Notes: generated by a model from the letters alone, not told the origin. A stretch of DNA of 11,125 nucleotides from an uncultured Lachnospiraceae bacterium (GCA_902782965.1 CACZPG010000179.1:1-11125); one strand, 5' to 3'. Shown: positions 1 through 5,681, counted from the stretch's first letter. Translations and numbers: made by a program.

Positions 1-40
1 CTCCATCATTCAGCTCGTCTATAGTCTTATGATATCTCAT
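1..40 (-). CDS. Possible N-terminus of a further gene (partial, runs off the window)
   Basis: Downstream of metA on the same strand, an ATG at 40-38 opens a frame without stops to the window edge. It would encode MRYHKTIDELNDG, a plausible soluble N-terminus. Only 13 codons are visible and no clear Shine-Dalgarno lies in the 23 bases between the metA stop and this ATG, so it may be chance. No function can be assigned. Confidence 0.35.
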   Translation of the reverse strand, partial: MRYHKTIDELNDG

Positions 41-63
41 TTACAGAATAATTTTCTAGCTTT

Positions 64-993
64 TTACTTATCTTCCGCCGTTCTTCTAGTCCAGTCATAA
101 GGCGTGCTCTGATATACGTAATAATTGAGCCAGTTTGTATATAGCGTATTTGCATGACAGCGCCAGGACTTAACCGGCTCTCTGTTCGGGTCATCGTCCG
201 GATAGTAATTTACCGGTATGTCCGGTTCGATTCCTTTTCCCAGATCCCTGTGATATTCCTGATCGAGTGTTAAGGTATCATACTCCGGATGTCCGGTTAT
301 GAAAATGTTCTTACCTCCGTCACCTACAATTATGTAAGGTCCGCATTCTACTGAATCAGCCAGCACTACAAGTCTTGAATCATTTCTGACTGCTGAGGCA
401 TCTATTCCGGTATATCTGGAATGAGGCGCAAGAAATGTATCATCGAAACCTCTTACCAGTTCCTGACTCTTATGCATAGTACGATGCTCATAAATTCCGG
501 AAAGCTTCTTCGAAAGCTCATACTTACGGATTCCATAATGATAATACAATCCGGCCTGCGCTCCCCAGCATATATGAATAGTAGAAGTAACATTCTTTGA
601 AGCCCAGTCCATGATCTTCGTAAGTTCTCCCCAGTACTCTACTGCTTCGAACTGCATCTTCTCGACAGGTGCACCGGTTATTATCATACCATCCCATTTG
701 TGCTTTCTAACCTCACGGAAATTAGAGTAGAATCTTTCCAAATGATCCTTGGAAGTATGCTTGCTCTCATGTGACATTGTTCTTACAAATGTTATGTTAA
801 CCTGAAGTGGTGTATTAGACAAACTTCTGAGAAGCTGCAGCTCTGTATCCTCTTTAAGGGGCATTAGGTTGAGAATAAGGATATCTATAGGTCTGATATC
901 CTGGCTATTGGAACGATTCTCGTCCATTACGAATATATTTTCAGCCTCCAGTATCTGTTTTACAGGTAAATCGTTGTCTATTCTTATCGGCAT
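64..993 (-). CDS. metA: Homoserine O-acyltransferase, probably O-acetyltransferase (MetA/HTS family)
   Basis: Cytosolic enzyme that acylates the hydroxyl of L-homoserine, the first committed step of methionine synthesis. The 309-residue length is normal for the family. The catalytic Cys142 lies in HICWGAQAG, and His235 and Glu237 lie in GHPEYD, the numbering known from characterised MetA enzymes. Residue 111 is Glu (GAPVEKM). In this family Glu111 is associated with acetyl-CoA use and Gly with succinyl-CoA, so I infer O-acetylhomoserine as product. The start is fixed by a strong Shine-Dalgarno (GGGAGG, 1002-1007) eight bases upstream of the ATG. It follows ligA on the same strand after 224 bases and appears to have its own promoter (1081-1109) and a structured leader, so it is probably regulated separately from ligA. 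No obvious terminator is visible in the 63 bases after its stop. Confidence 0.95.
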   Translation of the reverse strand: MPIRIDNDLPVKQILEAENIFVMDENRSNSQDIRPIDILILNLMPLKEDTELQLLRSLSNTPLQVNITFVRTMSHESKHTSKDHLERFYSNFREVRKHKWDGMIITGAPVEKMQFEAVEYWGELTKIMDWASKNVTSTIHICWGAQAGLYYHYGIRKYELSKKLSGIYEHRTMHKSQELVRGFDDTFLAPHSRYTGIDASAVRNDSRLVVLADSVECGPYIIVGDGGKNIFITGHPEYDTLTLDQEYHRDLGKGIEPDIPVNYYPDDDPNREPVKSWRCHANTLYTNWLNYYVYQSTPYDWTRRTAEDK

Positions 994-1008
994 TTCTTTT
1001 TCCTCCCG

Positions 1009-1064
1009 GTAATCCTGAAATTATAATCAATCGAATAAACAATCAATTAATCAATTAGGATTAC
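1009..1064 (-). promoter_or_regulatory. metA leader stem-loop ending beside the Shine-Dalgarno
   Basis: In the predicted metA 5' untranslated region an exact 8-base inverted repeat (GTAATCCT at 1064-1057, AGGATTAC at 1016-1009 in mRNA sense) encloses a 40-base AT-rich loop containing repeated AATTGATT units. The 3' arm ends one base before the GGGAGG Shine-Dalgarno, so pairing could affect ribosome access. It does not match a riboswitch I recognise. Regulatory use is inference. Confidence 0.4.
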
Positions 1065-1069
1065 ACTCA

Positions 1070-1109
1070 ATAAGATAAATATATTACTATCTTATGACTG
1101 TCACGTCAA
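1070..1109 (-). promoter_or_regulatory. metA promoter with inverted repeat around the -10 box
   Basis: On the minus strand a -35 TTGACG (1109-1104) is separated by 17 bases from a -10 TAATAT (1086-1081), close to the sigma-A consensus. Transcription would start near 1074, leaving a leader of about 80 bases before metA. An exact inverted repeat (ATAAGATA at 1070-1077, TATCTTAT at 1088-1095 on the plus strand, 10-base spacer) brackets the -10 box and is positioned like a repressor operator. The promoter is seen by motif; the operator role is inferred. Confidence 0.55.
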
Positions 1110-1137
1110 ATAATAACTTTATGTAAACTATTTCCAG

Positions 1138-1249
1138 CTATATTGTCTGTTATTCTGCATCATTACTATATAGCCTGTTAATCTGTATCCTGGCTATATA
1201 GCCTGTCAATCTAATTCCTAGCTATATTGCCCATTAATGAACATCTCTT
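1138..1249 (-). repeat. 28-bp tandem repeat overlapping the 3' end of ligA
   Basis: Four consecutive 28-base units begin at 1138, 1166, 1194 and 1222. Each starts CTATAT on the plus strand. The middle two are closest (both CTATATAGCCTGT..ATCT), the first is diverged, and the fourth is a degenerate copy lying within the last codons of ligA. The ligA stop codon (1218-1220) is in the third unit. The junction of units two and three makes a perfect 12-base palindrome, GGCTATATAGCC (1192-1203). There are no unique spacers, so it is not CRISPR-like. Confidence 0.8.
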
Positions 1250-3182
1250 CCGTAATAATAGGAATTCCAAGACTCTTCGCTTTCTTATTCTTGGATGACG
1301 CAGAATTGATATCATTATTGATTAGACAGGTGGTCTTGGCACTGACGGAACCGGCAACCTTTCCGCCCCTGTCTTCTATCTCTTTCTTAAGAGCATCACG
1401 ATTGGGGTATGTTTCCAGAGAACCGGTAATAACGAAGGTCATGCCATCCAGATCCTGCTCCTGGTTATTTTCCTCAATTACAAATTCTATTTCATCCAGC
1501 AAACTGCGAACTTCAGACAGATTCTTCTCATTCCGGAAATATGCTACGAAATCCTTAGCCAGAACTTCTCCCACCTGATCTATTTCTTTTAAATCCTCTT
1601 CTGTAGCATTGATAATAGCTTCTATATCACTCTTGTAAGCTTTTACCACAAGCTTGGCATTAGCCACGCCAAAACCCGGAATGCCGAGGCCATACAGAAA
1701 ACCAGCCATATCCGCTTTTCGTGAGGATTCAATAGCCTCTGTCAGTTTGAGAAATGATTTCTCTCCGAAACCTTCCAACCCAACTATCTGTTCTTTGTAA
1801 TCCTTAAGGTGATATATGTCTGACAGGCCATGTAACAGGCCTTCTCCAATGAATTTCTCCATGGTTGCTTCAGACATACCATCTATATTCATTGCATTTC
1901 TTGATACAAAAAGTGAGAAAAGCTTGATGTTCTTAGCAGGACAGTCAGGATTGATACAACACAAAGTTTCAGTATCATTCTCCTGTCTTACCTCTACAAC
2001 CCCTCCACATGCAGGACAGGCTTCCGGAAGACTGAAGGCGCCTGACTTGGTAAGGTTCTCAGATATCTGAGGAATGATCATATTAGCCTTATAGACCTTG
2101 ATCTTATCTCCTATTCCAAGCTGCATATCTTTAATATAACTAATATTATGTAAACTAGCTCTACTTACGTCTGTACCTTCCAGATCAACGGTATCAAAGA
2201 TTGCTACCGGATTTATAAGTCCTGTTCTTGATGGACTCCATTCTATTTCTCTGAGCACGGTCTCTGCTTCTTCATCACGCCATTTGAAGGCGATTGCATT
2301 TCTTGGGAACTTGGCTGTCGTACCGAGGCTTCTTCCATATGCTATGTCATCAAAACTAAGCACCAGACCATCTGTCGGAAAATCATTCTGAGGGATTCTG
2401 TCTGAAAACTCCTGCACTGCAGCCGGCAGAGTTACAGCGCTTACTCTCTCATATTCAACGGTCTCGAAGCCCAGGTCTTTCAGATATTCGAATCTTTTCT
2501 CGAAGGAATTATCGAAACTGTCAATAAGCTCAGTGTCATCAGGATCGACCATCGAGAATGCATAGAACCTGACACTTCTCTCAGCAGTAATCTGCGAACT
2601 TAACTGTCTGACAGAACCACTGCAGAGATTACGCGGATTCTTATATTTCGCATCAGCGTCTGTGATAGCTGAATTAATTCTTTCGAAATCAGAGTAAGTA
2701 ATGATTGCTTCTCCTCTGATGGTAAGTCTGCCCTTGTAATTTATTGATCCGGGAATATTTACGAAGGTTCTTGCATTCGGTGTAATGACCTCTCCTATCT
2801 CTCCATTTCCACGGGTCACAGCTTTGGATAAAACTCCGTTCTCATAAGTAAGAACTACCGTAAGCCCATCCATTTTCCAGGACAGAAGACCTTCCTTATC
2901 TCCGAGCCAGCTGACCAGAGCATCGACCTCCTTGGTCTTATCAAGAGAAAGCATCGGTGAAGGATGCTTCTCCTTTGGAAGTTCACTTACGACTTCATAT
3001 CCTACATTCTGAGTAGGACTGTTATTGAAGATTGTTCCGGTCTCTGCTTCAAGAGCCACAAGTTCATCATAGAGCTTGTCGTACTCGAAGTTGCTCATTA
3101 TCTCCACATCCTCCGCATAGTACGCACGTGAGGCTTTATCCAGGATTTCTATTAATTCTTTAATTCTATCAATCTTATTCAT
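1218..3182 (-). CDS. ligA: NAD+-dependent DNA ligase with variant nucleotidyltransferase motifs
   Basis: Seals 3'-OH/5'-phosphate nicks in duplex DNA using NAD+ during replication and repair. At 654 residues it has the full LigA layout: NAD-binding Ia region (about 1-65), adenylation domain with nucleophile Lys103 in KMDG, RGEA (Glu158), NPRN/SVRQ arginines (184, 192), DG at 271-272 and AFKW Lys300, then OB fold (about 305-380), zinc finger (Cys389, Cys392, Cys409, Cys414), helix-hairpin-helix repeats (about 425-560) and C-terminal BRCT (about 577-654). Two expected residues differ. The Glu of the usual ExKxDG is Ser101, and the motif IV Lys (DGVVIK in E. coli, Lys290) is Ser276 in DGLVLS. 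I recall similar sequences in other Lachnospiraceae, so this is probably a clade variant rather than decay. The start has an unusual upstream context: six G then ATT before ATG. The rluF-like gene lies 124 bases upstream on the same strand. Confidence 0.95.
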   Translation of the reverse strand: MNKIDRIKELIEILDKASRAYYAEDVEIMSNFEYDKLYDELVALEAETGTIFNNSPTQNVGYEVVSELPKEKHPSPMLSLDKTKEVDALVSWLGDKEGLLSWKMDGLTVVLTYENGVLSKAVTRGNGEIGEVITPNARTFVNIPGSINYKGRLTIRGEAIITYSDFERINSAITDADAKYKNPRNLCSGSVRQLSSQITAERSVRFYAFSMVDPDDTELIDSFDNSFEKRFEYLKDLGFETVEYERVSAVTLPAAVQEFSDRIPQNDFPTDGLVLSFDDIAYGRSLGTTAKFPRNAIAFKWRDEEAETVLREIEWSPSRTGLINPVAIFDTVDLEGTDVSRASLHNISYIKDMQLGIGDKIKVYKANMIIPQISENLTKSGAFSLPEACPACGGVVEVRQENDTETLCCINPDCPAKNIKLFSLFVSRNAMNIDGMSEATMEKFIGEGLLHGLSDIYHLKDYKEQIVGLEGFGEKSFLKLTEAIESSRKADMAGFLYGLGIPGFGVANAKLVVKAYKSDIEAIINATEEDLKEIDQVGEVLAKDFVAYFRNEKNLSEVRSLLDEIEFVIEENNQEQDLDGMTFVITGSLETYPNRDALKKEIEDRGGKVAGSVSAKTTCLINNDINSASSKNKKAKSLGIPIITEEMFINGQYS

Positions 3183-3205
3183 AATCCCCCCATTGGATCA
3201 TTCAT
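3179..3205 (-). promoter_or_regulatory. Possible 8-codon leader ORF overlapping the ligA start
   Basis: An ATG at 3205-3203, four bases after an AGG/TAGGA motif, opens MNDPMGGL and stops at TGA (3181-3179), which overlaps the ligA start as ATGA. Such an arrangement could couple ligA translation to a short upstream frame. The ligA Shine-Dalgarno itself is a G6 tract only three bases from the ATG, which is tight. Eight codons can occur by chance, so this is tentative. Confidence 0.3.
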
Positions 3206-3226
3206 TTTCCTAATCAATTAAAATGC

Positions 3227-3319
3227 CTGCTCAAATCAACCTGACTATCTGAATTAACTGCTCAAATCAACCTGACTATCTGCACTACCTGCTCAAATCA
3301 ACCTAACTACCTGCATTTA
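3227..3319 (-). repeat. 31-bp tandem repeat overlapping the 3' end of the rluF-like gene
   Basis: Three contiguous 31-base units start at 3227, 3258 and 3289, each opening CTGCTCAAATCAACCT on the plus strand. Units one and two are identical over their first 25 bases, and the third has a few substitutions. The third unit contains the stop codon (3307-3309) and last codons of the pseudouridine synthase gene, so the array extends from the gene end towards ligA and fills most of the 124-base gap. Confidence 0.9.
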
Positions 3320-4035
3320 CTACGCAGTATTCTCTCTTCCTCTTCCGTCAGTTCTCTATACTCACCCGGAGCAAGATTACCGAGCTTTACATTCATTACA
3401 CGAACCCTCTTCAGAGATACCACCTTGTATCCGAAGTATTCGCACATTCGCCGGATCTGATGATTAATCCCTTCCGTAATTATGATGCGGAAGGTGTCGC
3501 GGCTGTATTCATTCGCCGTTTTCATCCTGATAATCTTACAAGGTTTGGTAGTTCTCTCTTCAAGAGGAACTCCTGCGGTCATACCCTCCAGAAATTCTCT
3601 GGTAAGGGGCTTATCAACTTTAACCAGGTATTCTTTCTCGTGATTATTACGAGCTTTCTGTATCTGATTGGCAAGCTCGCCATCATTAGTCAGAAGCAGA
3701 AGCCCATAGGAATTCTTATCAAGCCGTCCTACATAATATAGCATTTCCGGATAATCCAGCTTTCTGAAAATACTGTCCTTGTCAGCATCCTTTGAAGTGC
3801 ATACCAGACCCAGAGGCTTGTTGTAGGCAAGTATCACTCTTCTTGCAGAACTGACACTTACCTGCTTACCTTTATAGGTAACCGTATCTCCGGGAAATAC
3901 ATGATCTCCCTGAACAGCAACACGGTCATTGATCATGATTTCACCCTGTTCCACAGCCTCGTCAGCTTTCCTTCTTGAAAGAACTCCTGACATACTCATA
4001 TATTTATTTATTCTGATTCCGGAATCATTACTCAT
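3307..4035 (-). CDS. rluF: RsuA/RluB/E/F-family rRNA pseudouridine synthase, RluF-like
   Basis: Converts a uridine of rRNA to pseudouridine; E. coli RluF acts on 23S rRNA U2604 and tRNA-Tyr U35. The 242-residue protein has an N-terminal S4 RNA-binding domain (about 7-55, IRINKYMS..LSRRKADE) followed by the catalytic domain, with the nucleophile Asp106 in GRLDKNS and the conserved NHQIRRM (191-197). The stretch NHEKEYLVKVDKP and the MTAGVP segment resemble E. coli RluF more than RsuA or RluB, hence the symbol; the exact target uridine is inferred. The start at 4035 places the S4 motif at residue 7, as usual, although no good Shine-Dalgarno is visible. The gene is divergent from the Lrp-like regulator. 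Its last codons lie in a 31-base tandem repeat. Confidence 0.88.
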   Translation of the reverse strand: MSNDSGIRINKYMSMSGVLSRRKADEAVEQGEIMINDRVAVQGDHVFPGDTVTYKGKQVSVSSARRVILAYNKPLGLVCTSKDADKDSIFRKLDYPEMLYYVGRLDKNSYGLLLLTNDGELANQIQKARNNHEKEYLVKVDKPLTREFLEGMTAGVPLEERTTKPCKIIRMKTANEYSRDTFRIIITEGINHQIRRMCEYFGYKVVSLKRVRVMNVKLGNLAPGEYRELTEEEERILRSKCR

Positions 4036-4099
4036 ATATTTATCTTATCATCCAAATATAATTAACTTAAACAGAATTTATCTTGTATACCATTCAACT

Positions 4100-4129
4100 T
4101 GTATATCTTTAATATTTTACATCATTCAA
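4100..4129 (-). promoter_or_regulatory. Candidate promoter for the rluF-like gene
   Basis: On the minus strand TTGAAT (4129-4124) is followed after 18 bases by TATACA (4105-4100), a reasonable sigma-A pair. A transcript would start near 4093, about 58 bases before the ATG. In AT-rich DNA such matches are common, so confidence is moderate. Confidence 0.4.
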
Positions 4130-4155
4130 TGAATATATCATTTTTTGCTCTATTT

Positions 4156-4218
4156 TTCAAACTTTTGAAGCACTCAAAATAGCAATAAAATATTAATTAA
4201 AATAATAGTAGCTATTTT
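4156..4218. promoter_or_regulatory. Candidate operator palindromes upstream of the Lrp-like gene
   Basis: TTCAAA-CT-TTTGAA (4156-4169) is a perfect interrupted palindrome. Just after it, AAAATAGC (4176-4183) and GCTATTTT (4211-4218) form an exact inverted repeat with a 27-base spacer. Both lie between the two divergent genes and are AT-rich like known Lrp/AsnC sites. Autoregulation is common in this family, but binding here is inferred. Confidence 0.35.
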
Positions 4219-4277
4219 AACCGTTTAGAGTTATAATATTTAAGATTTCCTAGTGATTGGCATAATTATTTTAAGTT

Positions 4278-4306
4278 TTTACACATTTTTACTTTTTGAT
4301 TATTAC
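4278..4306 (+). promoter_or_regulatory. Candidate promoter for the Lrp-like gene
   Basis: TTTACA (4278-4283), a 17-base spacer and TATTAC (4301-4306) give an acceptable -35 with a weak -10. The predicted leader would be about 50 bases. A TATAAT at 4232-4237 is an alternative -10 but lacks a good -35. Confidence 0.3.
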
Positions 4307-4365
4307 AAATATAAAGTTTTAGAGCATATCTAAAGCTAATAAAGATAATCAGTCAGGAGCATATC

Positions 4366-4815
4366 ATGGACAAGATTGACATTAAAATTCTATCTCTTTT
4401 ACAGGAAAACGCCAGATATCCACTTAAATTTCTGGCAGAAAAAGTATTTCTGTCATCGCCCGCTGTTTCGGCGAGAATTGAGAGACTTGAGAAGCAGGGA
4501 ATCATTAAAGGTTATCACGCTTCCCTCGATCCTATAACCCTTGGGTATCATATCACCGCATTTATTAATCTTACACTTGAGCCACATCAGAAGGCAGAGT
4601 TCTATCCTTTCATAGAGAGCTGTCCAAATGTTCTGGAATGTAATTGTGTGACCGGTAATTATTCAATGCTTATCAAAGTTTGTTTTCCAAGTACTCAGGA
4701 GCTTGACCACTTCATAGGCCAGCTTCAGGCATATGGTAAAACAGAGACTCAGATAGTATTCTCTACACCGGTGGAACCAAGAGGAATTGACACTTCTATC
4801 CTTGAGAAAAACTGA
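4366..4815 (+). CDS. Lrp/AsnC-family transcriptional regulator
   Basis: DNA-binding regulator of the feast/famine family, which usually senses an amino acid and forms dimers to octamers. The 149 residues comprise an N-terminal winged helix-turn-helix (about 3-50, starting MDKIDIKILSLLQ, recognition region SSPAVSARIERLE) and a C-terminal RAM ligand-binding domain (about 62-140) with the VTGNYSMLIKV signature (95-105), where Ser100 replaces the Asp often seen. The start is supported by AGGAG six bases upstream of the ATG. It is the only confident plus-strand gene here, monocistronic, ending in its own terminator. The ligand and targets cannot be read from sequence. It is not adjacent to an amino-acid transporter or enzyme, although metA lies about 3 kb away on the other strand. 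Confidence 0.92.
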   Translation: MDKIDIKILSLLQENARYPLKFLAEKVFLSSPAVSARIERLEKQGIIKGYHASLDPITLGYHITAFINLTLEPHQKAEFYPFIESCPNVLECNCVTGNYSMLIKVCFPSTQELDHFIGQLQAYGKTETQIVFSTPVEPRGIDTSILEKN

Positions 4816-4835
4816 TGTTCTTATCATAAATACAC

Positions 4836-4870
4836 AATGGGACGGTAAATATTTACCGTCCCATTTTTAG
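4836..4870 (+). terminator. Intrinsic terminator of the Lrp-like gene
   Basis: A perfect 15+15 base inverted repeat (4836-4850 with 4851-4865), including GGGACGGTA/TACCGTCCC, is followed by a run of T (4864-4868). It starts 21 bases after the stop codon. On the minus strand the same hairpin is followed only by TGTGTATTT, so termination of the convergent operon here is possible but less efficient. Confidence 0.9.
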
Positions 4871-4905
4871 TCTAAATTCAATTTCTGATTGAATGAAAAT
4901 TTAAA

Positions 4906-4953
4906 CTTTCTAAAGATTTTTCTTTCTAAACTTTCTTCTTTCTAAAGATTTTT
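4906..4953 (-). repeat. 16-bp tandem repeat overlapping the stop codon of the unknown membrane protein
   Basis: Three contiguous 16-base units start at 4906, 4922 and 4938. Units one and three are identical (CTTTCTAAAGATTTTT on the plus strand) and the middle unit differs in its second half. The last unit overlaps the TAA stop (4952-4954) of the minus-strand gene. Confidence 0.85.
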
Positions 4954-5578
4954 ACTTTCCAAGTCTGTCAAGAAATTCTTTGAAAGCAGGATCCTGCTCA
5001 GCCTTCTTCTCTTCATCATCCTTTACCATGAGATAGAGTTCCTGAATATCCTTATTCTTTCCGGCCTTCTCCACATACTTCTTAACATTGTCGTCCAGAG
5101 GTCTGTTATCAATGAGATATTTGCCATCTTCCTTGACAACATAGTATGGTCCGAGCATATCAAGCGGTGTTGATTCTATGCTTACGATGGAAATGTTCGC
5201 AACAGCATATACAATAGTAGCTGAAGGATCCTTTCCTTCTACAGAATAGCAGTTGATATTACTATAGGCAGTAATAATCTTGGACTGATTCTGAACATTT
5301 GTCATATCATCAAACTGAGAAGGGTCTGTCACACAGGATTTAAGGATATCCTGGTCGCCTGCAGCTGTTGCACTGAGGTAGGTAATTATCAGAGCGTTTA
5401 TGTCAGGATTGGCATTTGTCTGATAAGCAAACCTGGTAGAAAAACCAAAATCTTCCTTCACAGTATCTCTTTTCTCATATACTACATACCCGAAGAGTCC
5501 GAGTACAATAAGAAATACAATCCATACTGCAAGAAGAATACTTCTCTGCTTAATTTCTTTTTTTCTATTACGTGCCAT
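4952..5578 (-). CDS. Membrane-anchored protein of unknown function
   Basis: This 208-residue protein has a basic N-terminus (MARNRKKEIKQR), one hydrophobic helix (about 14-34) and a soluble remainder. By the positive-inside rule the C-terminal part should lie outside the cell. The part after residue 58 (INALIITYLSATAAGDQDIL, then beta-rich segments and a YYVVKEDGKYLID stretch at 145-157) is reminiscent of small NTF2-like extracytoplasmic domains seen in Firmicute membrane proteins, but this is only a fold guess. The C-terminus (about 175-208) is acidic and helical. No lipobox is present. The start is supported by GGGAG seven bases upstream. It lies 31 bases after tRNA-Arg and is probably read from the same transcript. 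I do not recognise the family. Confidence 0.8.
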   Translation of the reverse strand: MARNRKKEIKQRSILLAVWIVFLIVLGLFGYVVYEKRDTVKEDFGFSTRFAYQTNANPDINALIITYLSATAAGDQDILKSCVTDPSQFDDMTNVQNQSKIITAYSNINCYSVEGKDPSATIVYAVANISIVSIESTPLDMLGPYYVVKEDGKYLIDNRPLDDNVKKYVEKAGKNKDIQELYLMVKDDEEKKAEQDPAFKEFLDRLGK

Positions 5579-5609
5579 AATAATTCTCCCTGTTATATAA
5601 ATTTATAAG

Positions 5610-5681
5610 TGAACCAGACGGGAATCGAACCCACGCACATGGCTCCGGAGGCCATTGCTCTATCCACTGAGCTACTGGTTC
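5610..5681 (-). tRNA. tRNA-Arg (anticodon CCG)
   Basis: The minus strand folds into a full cloverleaf of 72 bases. The acceptor stem is GAACCAG/CTGGTTC with discriminator A, the D-arm GCTC/GAGC, and the anticodon stem ATGGC/GCCAT with loop CTCCGGA, giving anticodon CCG for the CGG arginine codon. The T-arm is GTGGG/CCCGT with loop TTCGATT, and the variable loop has four bases. The 3' CCA is not encoded. Its first ten bases overlap the end of ribF, and it lies within the operon transcript, so RNase P cleavage would separate it from the ribF message. Confidence 0.95.

Larger units (their letters stand above)
4036..4365. other. AT-rich divergent intergenic region
   Basis: This 330-base gap between the rluF-like gene (minus) and the Lrp-like gene (plus) has no credible coding frame. 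It holds candidate promoters in both directions, two palindromic elements (4156-4169 and 4176-4218) and a 16-base-period direct repeat of CTTGTATA (4082-4106). The composition is strongly AT-rich, as expected of promoter DNA bound by Lrp-type proteins. Confidence 0.7.

Noticed and set aside
994..1217. SAM riboswitch or T-box before metA
   Set aside because: The leader is about 80 bases, AT-rich, and lacks the conserved stems and sequence blocks of either class.
1138..1249. CRISPR-like array
   Set aside because: Units are directly contiguous with no unique spacers and too few copies; no cas genes are present.
1237..2070. Plus-strand frames of 113 and 84 codons opposite ligA
   Set aside because: They are antisense shadows of the conserved ligA frame with no recognisable protein features.
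3227..3257. ligA promoter within the repeat (TTGATT with a TGATTA -10)
   Set aside because: The -10 match is too poor to call, although the -35-like element repeats in each unit.
4876..4894. Terminator for the minus-strand operon (ATTCAAT-5-ATTGAAT)
   Set aside because: The stem is only seven AT-rich pairs and no U-tract follows on the minus strand.
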